In this document: positions 1 to 9,089 of the stretch, piece by piece
How positions within the stretch are numbered: position 1 is the stretch's first letter
Layout: the number at the start of each line of letters is the position of its first letter
NCBI RefSeq assembly: GCF_001513745.1
Contig: NZ_CP013382.1
Location: 2,108,001 to 2,172,000 of the forward strand
Source of the DNA: Burkholderia humptydooensis
GTDB taxonomy: Bacteria; Pseudomonadota; Gammaproteobacteria; Burkholderiales; Burkholderiaceae
Direction: 5' to 3'
Length of the DNA: 64,000 nucleotides
Program-made: the position numbers and the translations under genes
Notes under the pieces: generated by a model
What the model was told of the DNA's origin: nothing
Database searches by the model: none
What the model saw: the letters and a program-made list of their open reading frames with translations, nothing else

Positions 1-200
1 GCCGGCTTGTCCACGGCGCACTTTTCGGATGCCTGTTGATAACGTTGATTGACAAGGTACGCAACGTCGGCCCCCGTCAGCGCCAATGTCGGCGTGGCTG
101 ACAAGCCCAACCCTGCCGACAAGGCAAGGACGGCGGCATATCGGTGGCCCAAGCCGCGAACGCGGAACAAGATTGCAGAACAAGTGGCTAGCCAACGCAT
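1..200 (-). CDS. Secreted protein of unknown function (5' end only)
   Basis: The gene reads leftward from an ATG at 200-198 and runs off the left edge after 66 codons. A good ribosome binding site (AGGGGA, about 6 nt upstream) decides the start. The product begins with a long basic N-region, then the hydrophobic stretch YAAVLALSAGLGLSATPTLA, which looks like a Sec signal peptide cleaved before LTGADV. The visible mature part contains LVNQRYQQASEKC. From memory this resembles small secreted halovibrin-like hypothetical proteins of proteobacteria, but too little is present to assign a function. It points the same way as the repeat-protein genes upstream but is separated from them by about 600 bp holding an IS remnant. 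Confidence 0.6.
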   Translation of the reverse strand, partial: MRWLATCSAILFRVRGLGHRYAAVLALSAGLGLSATPTLALTGADVAYLVNQRYQQASEKCAVDKP

Positions 201-308
201 GATGTTTCCCCTAAGGAGTGTCCAACGGTGCTGTCAAGTTGTTCGATGGGCGGGTGAGCGATGGTGATTGGAGGTGGCAAGCGATCGCCTTAAGCACGCA
301 TACCGGCG

Positions 309-640
309 CACGACGCCCTCTCTCAGACCGCAAAGGCCTGGGGTGCCCACCTCGCGTTTGTGTTGAGCATTGCGGTTGTAGCGGCACGCCATGAACAGAT
401 TCGCAACCTGCCCGTGAATCAAGGCGAATCGCTGAAGCGCCGCATCACCTTCTTGCGCACCCGTGTGGGCTGGTGGGAATTTTCCGCACGCTTGTTCAGC
501 CCTTTGCGCTACCGATGCTCGACGTTCAGGCCCAGTTCGGTATTTGCCACCGCCACAACCGCACCGCTGACCTTCAAAGTAACGGCTGGCGCGGCCTGCG
601 CCATACGCGCGGCGACAAAGACGTTAGCGGCCGCAGGTGT
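309..640 (-). pseudogene. Decayed IS6-family transposase remnant (3' part)
   Basis: On the minus strand one frame reads TELGLNVEHR, stop, then RKGLNKRAENSHQPTRVRKK and VMRRFSDSP. After a further stop and frame change it reads IHGQVANLF. These match, in order, the C-terminal half of IS6/IS26/IS240-type DDE transposases (vEHR..kGLNNRAENSHQPTR..Er.m.rFkS and HgqvaNLF). The weakly recognisable stretch AAANVFVAAR further upstream fits the preceding part. In-frame stops, a frameshift and loss of the N-terminal half show that it is dead. No terminal repeats were found. The rest of 201-805 shows nothing coding. Confidence 0.6.
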
Positions 641-805
641 GCCATTCCATGTGCACCCCGCTAAAAGCCACACTTCGCAGCACTGCGCAGCCCCCCGTTT
701 CTGGTCCGCATGAAACACGTCCCAAGTAAGTTCGCGAAGGAATGCGCCGGTCCCTCTCCCAAGGGGGATTGGGCGCCATTGGCAGCGCAAGCGTTCAACC
801 CGGCA

Positions 806-2857
806 TCACGGGGCGATACCAACCACCTGCAGGAAGTCCGCCTCGTTGCGCCCTATGGCGTTGCCCTGCTCCGACGCGCCGTTCAGGTCGTACGCGTAGG
901 CGGTGCCGGCGCCAATCTGCGTGCCCGTCCAGAAGAGGTAGCCCAGCCACCCCATGTAGCCCGCCACCGGCCCCGTGCTTGGGAAGTACCCGCGCCAGAA
1001 CGATTTCATCTCATCGAGCGTGACAGTGCGCAGCCCTGCGGCGGCGCAGGCGGCCTGTGCGCCGGCGAAGTTCGCCGAGGCGCTCACGAAGAACAATTGC
1101 TTCACACCCTTGACAGTGATCGGGTAACTCCGGCCGACGCCGAGACTGTCGGTCGCCGAAATGGTCGCCGTGCCGTTGCCGGTCGCCACCACACGCCCCG
1201 TGTTGTCCACGGTAGCAATCGACGCGTCGTCCGTCGCGTACGTGTAGGGCTCTGTCCCGAACTTGGCCTCGCGGGTATAAGAGCCGAAGTCAGGCACCAC
1301 CAGCGGCGGCTTCTCGGCCACGATGTAGTCCTTGCCGGTAGCGTCGAGCGTTGCCGCGGCCTCGAAGGGCGCACCGATGTATAGCGTGAGATCGCCCGAG
1401 GGCTTTGCCGGCGCACCGCCGCGCACCACGGTGTACGAGAGAATGGCCCACTTGTCGATGTTCTGATCGACATGCGCGCGGGGCACCTCGAACACGTAGT
1501 CCTGCTGCGGGATGGCACCGACCGTCTTCACATCGGTAAAGGGGGCGGGGGTGCCGCTCGTATTGCGCCACGTGAACGTAATCACATCGCCCTCGGCAAT
1601 GCCCTGATACGGCTTGACGACCACTTCCACTGTGGGCGTGACCACCTGTTCCGGGTCAAGTGCATCGCCATCGGCGAGCGGCACGATCACTTCGGGCAAG
1701 GCACCGACCGGCTCCAATATGCGGAACTTCACCTCGTTCGAGCGAATGGAATCGCCGCCCGACGCCGGAATCACGGTCGTTCGCATCGACACTTCACGCC
1801 CCGAGAACATTGCCAACACTTCGCGTGGAATCGTGAACGCGACCGGCTGTCCAATCTCAGCCTGCGTGGCGATCTGCTTGCCGTCCTCCCATTCGCCGCC
1901 GTTGATGTCGATGAACACCACGTCGTAGTGGGCCATGCCCTCGTATGCCGCCACCGTGGCGGGCGCACCGCCCGCCGGCACGTTCTCCAGATTTAGCACC
2001 CCGTTTTGCACACCCTCGACTGCCGGGGGATCGACGAGCCCTGGCTCACCCGCCTGCTCACCGACCTCCAGCATGATATGGATGGAGCCGTCGTTGCTGC
2101 CATTCGCGCGGGCGGCCTCGTAGTACACCTCAACCGTCGTCCGGTTGTTGGCGGCGATGTATTGACCATCGACATAGAACCGGATCACGCGCCCCTGATT
2201 GGTTGACGTCACCCGGAAGCTGTCGTTAGTCGAACTCGCGGGGTCCTTGCCGACCCAGTACATCGTCACCACGTCGTTCGGGGCTTTGCCTGCATAGAGC
2301 GGCACGACAACGGTCCCCTGATCGAGCGTCGGGTCCAGTTTGTTGCCGACGGACTCCTCGACGGTCGGCTCTTCGAGCGTCGCCGCGGCGTCTCGCCTGC
2401 TGCCCGAGTCTTGATCCAGATACATGGTTGTGCTCCGGTAATGTCGTCTGCGTTTGCCGATGGAGAGCTTCAGCGGCGCCGAGTTGCGAATGGTGCCACC
2501 GCTTCCTGGCTGAATCACGTAGTCAACGTCCACGTGGCAACCCGCAGCTGCCGCAACGGCGTCCTTCGGAACCCAAAGGACAATGTCCTTGCCAGCCCAG
2601 CCCTCGGTCACATTAAACTCGGCCGATGCTTCGTTCGGCCCGCGTACGTCGAATCGCAGCGTGATGAAGTCCCCCTCGACCATGCCTTGGTACGCGCGGA
2701 CCACGAAGCATGCGCCATGCACGTCGAGCTGCACACCGTCGAGCACGCCCCCGGTGGCATCAAGGCAATCCGGCGGGGGGGCGCCGGCATCGCTGCCGCC
2801 GGCCTCCCCTCCCTTGCCGTGGCTGTCATTCACGCCGTTCACTTCCGCGCCCGTCAC
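806..2857 (-). CDS. Ig-like repeat protein with Big_2 and lectin-like C-terminal tip
   Basis: 683 residues, last gene of the repeat-protein set. It has four Ig-like modules, each with a PYxGMxxGD-type motif followed by a W/F strand. Next comes a bacterial Ig-like group 2 (Big_2) domain at roughly 540-590 (DNTGRVVATGNGTATISA). The last ~95 residues (SANFAGAQAACAAAGLRTVT, then SFWRGYF and GYMGWLGYLFWTG) look like a C-type-lectin/intimin-tip fold. The listed start is a GTG overlapping the upstream stop as GTGA, which implies translational coupling. A second start with a better ribosome binding site lies at 2425 (see that entry). No signal peptide is visible. The likely role is surface adhesin or binding protein, inferred from architecture only. 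Its tip replaces the RCC1 propeller found in its three larger neighbours. Confidence 0.7.
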   Translation of the reverse strand: MTGAEVNGVNDSHGKGGEAGGSDAGAPPPDCLDATGGVLDGVQLDVHGACFVVRAYQGMVEGDFITLRFDVRGPNEASAEFNVTEGWAGKDIVLWVPKDAVAAAAGCHVDVDYVIQPGSGGTIRNSAPLKLSIGKRRRHYRSTTMYLDQDSGSRRDAAATLEEPTVEESVGNKLDPTLDQGTVVVPLYAGKAPNDVVTMYWVGKDPASSTNDSFRVTSTNQGRVIRFYVDGQYIAANNRTTVEVYYEAARANGSNDGSIHIMLEVGEQAGEPGLVDPPAVEGVQNGVLNLENVPAGGAPATVAAYEGMAHYDVVFIDINGGEWEDGKQIATQAEIGQPVAFTIPREVLAMFSGREVSMRTTVIPASGGDSIRSNEVKFRILEPVGALPEVIVPLADGDALDPEQVVTPTVEVVVKPYQGIAEGDVITFTWRNTSGTPAPFTDVKTVGAIPQQDYVFEVPRAHVDQNIDKWAILSYTVVRGGAPAKPSGDLTLYIGAPFEAAATLDATGKDYIVAEKPPLVVPDFGSYTREAKFGTEPYTYATDDASIATVDNTGRVVATGNGTATISATDSLGVGRSYPITVKGVKQLFFVSASANFAGAQAACAAAGLRTVTLDEMKSFWRGYFPSTGPVAGYMGWLGYLFWTGTQIGAGTAYAYDLNGASEQGNAIGRNEADFLQVVGIAP
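2423..2437 (-). promoter_or_regulatory. Internal ribosome binding site and ATG inside the Ig/lectin gene
   Basis: On the minus strand a GGAG is followed 7 nt later by ATG (2425-2423), giving a product that begins MYLDQDSG. The residues just before it (SIGKRRRHYRSTT) break the Ig-module pattern. The residues after it resemble the free N-termini of the paralogues (MAQQDTTLEQP). This is probably the authentic start of a 539-residue protein. The upstream 144 codons would then be a duplicated first-module fragment fused in frame. Confidence 0.5.
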
Positions 2858-5800
2858 AGATGCCGCGCCGCCAATGCTCGGCCGCGCACCGCCGCCGTCG
2901 CCTCGTAGGTCAGGCCGGTATCGAGAATCGGCTTGACCAACGAGCTGTCGCCGCCGCCAGCAGGCACGCCCCAGGTTACGACACCGCCCGTGCCCAGAAT
3001 CGCCACGAACACCTCAGTATTGGCATAAAGCGCGCGCACGTCGACCAGGAGCGGGGCGACCGTGGCAGTATTGCCGCCCAACTGCTGGTCGCCCCAGGCG
3101 ACGACCGTGCCGTTCTTGCGAAGCGCCGCGAAGGCGCCGCCCGTGCCGGTCACCTGCACGATGTCGTTGAGCACGGCGATGTCGAGGGGCACCGTGCCCC
3201 CCTGATTCGCGTTGCCCCACGCCACCACACTGCCGTTGCTGCGCCGTGCACAGAACGCCCCCCACGTCGCCGTGACCTCCTCGATGTCGGTCAGTGCCTC
3301 GATTTCGGCCGGTACGGTCGCCCCATGGGTGGCGTTGCCCCATGCCAGCACCTGCTTGCCTTCAGTGCACACGGCAAAGGCCCGCGCACTTGCGCTCGCC
3401 AGTTCGAGGATGTCGGCACGTGCGGCAATGATGGCGGGCACTTCGCCCCCATCGGCCGCCGCCCCCCAGGCGACAACGGTCTTGTTCTTGCGCCGTGCTG
3501 TGAACGCCGTGAAGTTACCGCGCACCTCGGCGATATCGGTGAGCGCTGCGATCTCGGGCGGAACGATAGCCGCCGAAACGCCCGTCGTGGGCGCCCCCCA
3601 CGCCACCACCGCACCGTTGTCCCGCAGCGCCGCAAACGCTGTCCCCGTCGCCCACACCGATCTGATGTCGGTCAGGCCGGCGATATCGGTGGGCACAGTC
3701 CCGCCAGAAGCCGCCGTGCCCCACGCCAGCACCTGCCCGTTGGCGCGCACCAGCGCGAACGCCATGCTGTTGCCGATGATGCGCACCGCGTCGATGACCG
3801 AGAACCCGTCGGGCAGCGCCCCGCCTTGCGCGGTGTTGCCCCACACCGCAATCCGGCCGTTAGTGCGCCGCACGGCGAACGCGCTTTGCGTCGCGCTCAC
3901 CTCGACAACGTCGTCATACGTGATGATTGTCGGCGGTACGCTGCCGCCGTAGGCCGCCACGCCCCAGCCGATGACGTTGCCTCGGTTCAGGTGGGCAACC
4001 AGCGCAGACGCGCCACGCGTTGCCGCGTCGGTGCCCGATCCCGAAATGTTCGCCGGATTGAGCGTGACGCTGTCGTCTTGCGAACGCACCTTGAGCGGCA
4101 TCCACGGGCGCGTGTCCTTGAAGCTGTGGGCGAGCTTCCAGTCGGTCTCGTCTTCGTAGCGCCACTGCGCGTTCAGGTTCTGTAACGTGGTCTTCTGGAA
4201 CGCGCTCAGATATTGCGACATGCTCGACGCTCGGTAGATGCTGCTGTTGTTGCGCGCACCGAACACGAGCAGCTCGCCGCTGCCGGGCACGGAGATCACG
4301 TCGAACACCGCAGGCGGCGCAATTTCGTCGGGGGCCCCATTTGTGCGCTTGATCGTGTATTCGAGCGACACCGAATGATTAACGTTGGCCTGTACCGTGG
4401 TGAGCGGCACCACGATCTCAAGCGGACCGCCGGCCTCCTCCGGTTTGACGGTAACGGTCCTCGAGAACGTACCGTCACCGGGCTGGCCACGCCAATAGAA
4501 GATCACCTGATCGTTGGCACGGAACTTGGCCGATGCGCCCAGTTCCACGTGTGCGCCGTTCGGGCAGTCGTCGGGGTTAAGCTTGTCGCCCTTGGCCTCG
4601 TCGATGGTCGCCTGCGGGGGCTCGACCTGACGCACCGTCAGCTCGAGCGCCGAGCTCAGCACGATAGGCGTCCCCCCCCGGGTGACTTCATAGTGCACGT
4701 CAACGCCCTTTTCAGACGACACGACGACGATGGCAAGCGGCACATGAAAGCTGACCGGGTTGCCGACATCAATCGATTTGACGAGATAGGGATCACTCGT
4801 GAAGTCGCCAAGACCGTTCTCGCTCGTCCAGTACACGACAATGCTGTCGCCCTGACGCATACCGGCATATGACGGCACGATCACTTCGAGTCCAGTGGAC
4901 GGATCGATGTCGCGCGGGTCGACCTGCCCGTTGCTCGACGCCGGCACCGACGGCGGGTCGGCCTTCGCCGACTCGCGCTTGACTTCCAGCGTGAGCCGTT
5001 TTGACGGTTGCCACGTGGCGTCGGGCAACTCCTTCTCGTAGTACAGCTCCACCGTTCGGTCGATGAACGGCGTGATCTTGTTGGCGGGAATGCGAATCGG
5101 GTACGGTTCCGTCAGATACTTCTGGGTAATGTCGATGCCCCACTCGGCGCCGGTCGGCGGCCCGCCGCCCCACACCACGAGGACATAGTCACCGTCCTCG
5201 ATGCCGGTGTACGGGCCAATGAGCGCCTGTGCGCCGTTGGGCACGAGATCCGGATTGAGCACGCCGCCCGTCGCCTCGGCCACCACCGGCGTCTCGAGCA
5301 AATCGTCGTCTTCCACGTCGCCGATACGCAGCGTGAAGACGTTCGACGGCTGCGTCTGTCCGTCACGCAACACGTCGTAGCTGATCGGGACCTTCTTGTC
5401 GAGGTACGGTTCGAGATTCTCCGGCGGGATCGGGAACGTGATCTCGCGCACCGCGCGTACGGTGATCTTGTCGGTGTAGTAACCGGGATCGCCCGATACC
5501 CCCCAGAACAGGTGAATCTCATCGCCGATCGCCATGCCGTCGTAGACGGGAATGCGCACACGCGCGCCGAACTCGATGTATTCCGGATCGAGATGGTCAC
5601 CGTCGGCCTCGTCGACCGAAGGGGCCTTGAGCTTCACCTCTTCGCGCACGCCGATGAAGAGCGGCAGCGGATCGGAATTGATGATTGTGCCGCCGTTGCC
5701 GGGTTCGACGACGTAGTCCACATCGACGTCGTTGCCCAGCGCCGCCTGCACTTTCGCTTTTGAGATGATTAGGCTGATCGGTTTCCCCACCCAGTTGCTC

Positions 5801-6069
5801 GAGACGTCAAAATCCGCAGTCGCTTCATTCGGTCCACCTTGGTCGAACCGGAGTGTGATGTAGTCTCCATCGTCCATGCCGGCGTAGGGGGCAACGACGA
5901 ACGTCGCGCCGCGCACCGGCAGATCGTCGGGATTAAGCGCGCCATTCACAGCCTCGTTGCTAATTGGCGGATCCGCGTTCACCAGCGCGGCGTTGCGACC
6001 TGACGTGGTGCCCGCCGCACGTGTTTTCGCGGTGGCCGGCTGTTCAAGGGTTGTATCTTGCTGAGCCAT
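2854..6069 (-). CDS. Large Ig-like repeat plus RCC1-like propeller protein
   Basis: 1071 residues from the ATG at 6069 (MAQQDTTLEQ). A GGAG 6 nt upstream favours this over an ATG four codons earlier. There are five Ig-like modules (PYAGMDDGDYI, VYDGMAIGDEI, PYTGIEDGDYV, SYAGMRQGDSI, then a GASAKFRANDQV variant). A linker with YEDETDWKL and KDTRPW follows, then nine RCC1-like blades of the form VVAWG-x(4)-GG-x-VP-x(2)-I-x(3)-DI, with conserved AFAxRRxNG. The propeller lies at about 2960-3990. No signal peptide, membrane segment or known export repeat is visible. Its stop overlaps the next GTG (GTGA). Function is unknown. Related RCC1-like propellers serve as binding platforms in many unrelated proteins, so an adhesin or effector scaffold is inference. 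Confidence 0.75.
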   Translation of the reverse strand: MAQQDTTLEQPATAKTRAAGTTSGRNAALVNADPPISNEAVNGALNPDDLPVRGATFVVAPYAGMDDGDYITLRFDQGGPNEATADFDVSSNWVGKPISLIISKAKVQAALGNDVDVDYVVEPGNGGTIINSDPLPLFIGVREEVKLKAPSVDEADGDHLDPEYIEFGARVRIPVYDGMAIGDEIHLFWGVSGDPGYYTDKITVRAVREITFPIPPENLEPYLDKKVPISYDVLRDGQTQPSNVFTLRIGDVEDDDLLETPVVAEATGGVLNPDLVPNGAQALIGPYTGIEDGDYVLVVWGGGPPTGAEWGIDITQKYLTEPYPIRIPANKITPFIDRTVELYYEKELPDATWQPSKRLTLEVKRESAKADPPSVPASSNGQVDPRDIDPSTGLEVIVPSYAGMRQGDSIVVYWTSENGLGDFTSDPYLVKSIDVGNPVSFHVPLAIVVVSSEKGVDVHYEVTRGGTPIVLSSALELTVRQVEPPQATIDEAKGDKLNPDDCPNGAHVELGASAKFRANDQVIFYWRGQPGDGTFSRTVTVKPEEAGGPLEIVVPLTTVQANVNHSVSLEYTIKRTNGAPDEIAPPAVFDVISVPGSGELLVFGARNNSSIYRASSMSQYLSAFQKTTLQNLNAQWRYEDETDWKLAHSFKDTRPWMPLKVRSQDDSVTLNPANISGSGTDAATRGASALVAHLNRGNVIGWGVAAYGGSVPPTIITYDDVVEVSATQSAFAVRRTNGRIAVWGNTAQGGALPDGFSVIDAVRIIGNSMAFALVRANGQVLAWGTAASGGTVPTDIAGLTDIRSVWATGTAFAALRDNGAVVAWGAPTTGVSAAIVPPEIAALTDIAEVRGNFTAFTARRKNKTVVAWGAAADGGEVPAIIAARADILELASASARAFAVCTEGKQVLAWGNATHGATVPAEIEALTDIEEVTATWGAFCARRSNGSVVAWGNANQGGTVPLDIAVLNDIVQVTGTGGAFAALRKNGTVVAWGDQQLGGNTATVAPLLVDVRALYANTEVFVAILGTGGVVTWGVPAGGGDSSLVKPILDTGLTYEATAAVRGRALAARHL

Positions 6070-6170
6070 TAGAGTCTCCACATCAATAGGACATCAGTAA
6101 AAGTCGCACGCCGTGTGCCCGGCTCGTCGCCGGCTCGCACGCCACGGTGGGAAGTCAATCGCTCGAACTG

Positions 6171-9077
6171 TTACGACACCCGCTCGGTGTATGTCAGGCC
6201 AGTGTCAAGAACGGGCGCCGCCGCCGTACTCGTGCCGCCGCCAGCTGCCTCCCCCCAAGAAACAATGCCGCCGTTCGCAAGTACCGCGGCGAACGCGCCC
6301 GCATTACCGTAAATGGCACGCACGTCGAGCAACGTGTCGTGTACCGCCGTCACGTCGCCGCCTCGCGCCGCGTTGCCCCACGCCACCACGCTGCCATCGC
6401 TGCGCAACGCCGCGAACGCCGACGACGTTGCCGAAACCTGCACAATGTCGCGCAGTGCGGCAATCGTCATCGGAACCACGCCCCCGTTCGCTGCGCCTCC
6501 CCACGCCACGACACTGCCGTTGCGGCGGCGCGCGCAGAATGCGTCAGCCGTGGCAACGACTTCTTCAATATCGGTCTGTTCGGAAATTTCTGGCGGCACC
6601 GTTGCGCCGATCGCGGCGTCTCCCCACGCAAGCACCTGTGCCCCCGACGTCAGCACACACACAGCGCCGGCCGTGGCCGCAGCCAACTCTACAATGTCGC
6701 GTCGAGCCGCAATACGGTCGGGCACCACGCCGCCCGATTCTGCCGCCCCCCATGCCACCACGCTGCCATTGCCACGACGTGCGGCAAACGCCGTCAGCGT
6801 GCAAATGACATCTTCGATGTCAGTGAGCTCACCGATGTCGGCCGGCACCTGCGCCCCCGTGCCGGCGCTTCCCCAGGCCACGACCTGTCCGGTTGAGCGC
6901 AGGCCCGCAAACGATGCACTGCTCGCGTACAAATTGACTAGGTCGCGCAACGCCGCGATGTTCGCGGGCACCGTCGCGCCAGCATCCTCCGCGCCCCACG
7001 CCGACACGGCGCCACTCGCGCGCAGCAGCGCAAAGGCCGTGCCGTTGCCAACAATGCACCGAGCGTCGGTGACAGTCGCGGCGGTGGCATAAGTGCCACC
7101 CTGCGCCTCGTTGCCCCATACCGCCACGCGTCCGTCGTGACGGCGCACGGCAAAAGCGCTTTGCGTTGCGCTCAGCTCTGCGACATCGTCATAGGTGATA
7201 AGCGTGGGCGGTATGTTGGCGCCGTATGCGGCGTCGCCCCAGCCGATCGGGTTGCCTCGATCGAGTCGTGCGACGAACGCGGCGTTGGCCGGGGTGCCCG
7301 GCGCGGCCGTGTCGGTGCCGGTGAAGGCCACGTTGGCCGGCCGTACGACTACCCAGTCGCCCAGCGCGCGCACTCTGAGTGCGGCCCAGGGACGCGTGTC
7401 GCGAAACGACTCGGCCGTAGTCCACAGGGCGGCATCGTCGTAGCGCCATTGCGCCGCAACCCGCCGACGTGTCGTCGTATCGAACGCGCTCAGCCGGCGC
7501 GGTAGACGTGACGCGCGTGTGATCGTGCCGATGTAACGCGCCCCCATGACGGTGAGCGCACCGTTGCCGGGCGCGCGCGCCAATGTCAGATAGGTCACCG
7601 GGGATGTCGTCGTCGCCGTCGCGCCCGTCCTGCGCAGCTTCCAGCTCACGGCAACGGCCGCGGCACTCGCCGACGCTCCAGCGGCAACGACACTCGCCGG
7701 CACGCGGATGAGAAGATCCCGCCCGACGTCGACCAAGCTCACGACACGCCTCACGTTAGTATTCGTTGCGGCCGATGCACTGCGCCACGTCACGGTCACT
7801 TCATCACGTTCGCGCAAGGCGGCCGACGCCGGAATACGCACCACCGCACCGCTCGCGCAATCGTCGGGGTCGAGCTTGCCATCCCGCACGCCGTCGACGC
7901 TTGCCTGCGGCAAGGGTGGTGCAGACGACTGCGCGCGCCCGATACGCACACGGCGAACGGCCGACCGTTTGACGTTGCCATCGTCAAGCGCTACTTCGTA
8001 GTAGATCGGCACGGTCATGTCGCGCCATGCCGTGAGCAGCGCATGCGATACATGTAACGGATAAGGCTGCGTGACGTAACGATCCGTGACATCGCATATC
8101 CATGCGTACGAGCCGGGCGCGTCCACTTCACCCCAGTAGACATGCACCCGATCGCCGGAGCGAATGCTCGCGTAAGGCCCGAATTCCAGCACCGCGCCGC
8201 GCGTGGACTGATCGGGATCGAGCGCGCCGTCGACAGCTTGCTTGATCAACGGCGCCACAAGCGTGCCCGGGTCGACGTCGTCATCGCCGGTCCCTTCGTC
8301 GCCAGTGCCCACGCGCACAACAACCACCTGCGATTGCTCGGTTACGCCGTTGCGCAGCACGACATAGCGTACCGCTACGCTCTGGCCCACGCAGGCGCGC
8401 ACCGATTCGCCCGGCACGAGCAGCACGGTCTCGCGTACCGCCGGAATGTCGATACGGTCACGAAAGTGCCCCTCGTTCGGCGTTTCATCCCATTCGAGCC
8501 AGACCGCGTCGCCCGCCGTCATGCCGCGATACAAGGGAATGGCAATACGCACGTCGATCACGTCGTCGCCGAGATCGTCCGAATCGATGCTATCAGCGCC
8601 GCTCGTCACATTGAGATAACCCGCCACCGCATCGATGACGCGCGGGGCCGCGAGCAGCACGTCGGCGCCAATCCAGAGATCAAGCGCATCGGAGAGCACC
8701 GTGCCTCCGCCGGCCGCGGGCTCGATGCCGTAGCGCACCGACGCCCACTTGCCCGTCGCGGCCTGCAACGCCGCACGCTGGATTCGCAACGTGATCGGCC
8801 GCCCGACCCATGCCTGCCCGATGTCGACGTGCACCTCACCTTGCGAATTTCCGCCGTAGTCGAAGTAAAGCGTGACGCGGTCGCCATCGGCCATGCCCGC
8901 ATATGGCGGGATGGTGAACGTCGCCCCGTGGGCATCGAGCGACGACGGGTCGAGCCCGCGCCCGACGACCTGTTTGCACACCACCCGCGCCGGGGCGGCC
9001 GCCAGCGGCGGCATGCCCGGGCTACGTGCGGTGGCGGACGTGGCGTCAAGCGTCTGCATTGCCAGATTTTTCGCCAC
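6171..9077 (-). CDS. Large Ig-like repeat plus RCC1-like propeller protein
   Basis: 968 residues from a GTG at 9077 with GGAG 6 nt upstream. Same plan as its neighbours: four Ig-like modules (PYAGMADGDRV, LYRGMTAGDAV, PYASIRSGDRV, ASAALRERDEV), the linker with KDTRPW-like RDTRPW, then nine RCC1-like blades (VIGWG-like PIGWGDAAYG through IVSWGEAAGGG) at about 6200-7260. It starts 12 bp after the stop of the 1540-residue paralogue, so the two are probably co-transcribed. It is more diverged than the other two propeller proteins, with Arg/Ala-rich replacements. No secretion signal is seen. Function is unknown. Confidence 0.75.
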   Translation of the reverse strand: MAKNLAMQTLDATSATARSPGMPPLAAAPARVVCKQVVGRGLDPSSLDAHGATFTIPPYAGMADGDRVTLYFDYGGNSQGEVHVDIGQAWVGRPITLRIQRAALQAATGKWASVRYGIEPAAGGGTVLSDALDLWIGADVLLAAPRVIDAVAGYLNVTSGADSIDSDDLGDDVIDVRIAIPLYRGMTAGDAVWLEWDETPNEGHFRDRIDIPAVRETVLLVPGESVRACVGQSVAVRYVVLRNGVTEQSQVVVVRVGTGDEGTGDDDVDPGTLVAPLIKQAVDGALDPDQSTRGAVLEFGPYASIRSGDRVHVYWGEVDAPGSYAWICDVTDRYVTQPYPLHVSHALLTAWRDMTVPIYYEVALDDGNVKRSAVRRVRIGRAQSSAPPLPQASVDGVRDGKLDPDDCASGAVVRIPASAALRERDEVTVTWRSASAATNTNVRRVVSLVDVGRDLLIRVPASVVAAGASASAAAVAVSWKLRRTGATATTTSPVTYLTLARAPGNGALTVMGARYIGTITRASRLPRRLSAFDTTTRRRVAAQWRYDDAALWTTAESFRDTRPWAALRVRALGDWVVVRPANVAFTGTDTAAPGTPANAAFVARLDRGNPIGWGDAAYGANIPPTLITYDDVAELSATQSAFAVRRHDGRVAVWGNEAQGGTYATAATVTDARCIVGNGTAFALLRASGAVSAWGAEDAGATVPANIAALRDLVNLYASSASFAGLRSTGQVVAWGSAGTGAQVPADIGELTDIEDVICTLTAFAARRGNGSVVAWGAAESGGVVPDRIAARRDIVELAAATAGAVCVLTSGAQVLAWGDAAIGATVPPEISEQTDIEEVVATADAFCARRRNGSVVAWGGAANGGVVPMTIAALRDIVQVSATSSAFAALRSDGSVVAWGNAARGGDVTAVHDTLLDVRAIYGNAGAFAAVLANGGIVSWGEAAGGGTSTAAAPVLDTGLTYTERVS

Positions 9078-9089
9078 GATAGTCTCCGC

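Noticed and set aside
2960..3990. Tandem DNA repeats that might suggest a CRISPR-like or satellite array
   Set aside because: The periodicity is that of RCC1-like protein blades in a continuous reading frame, and the units are diverged.
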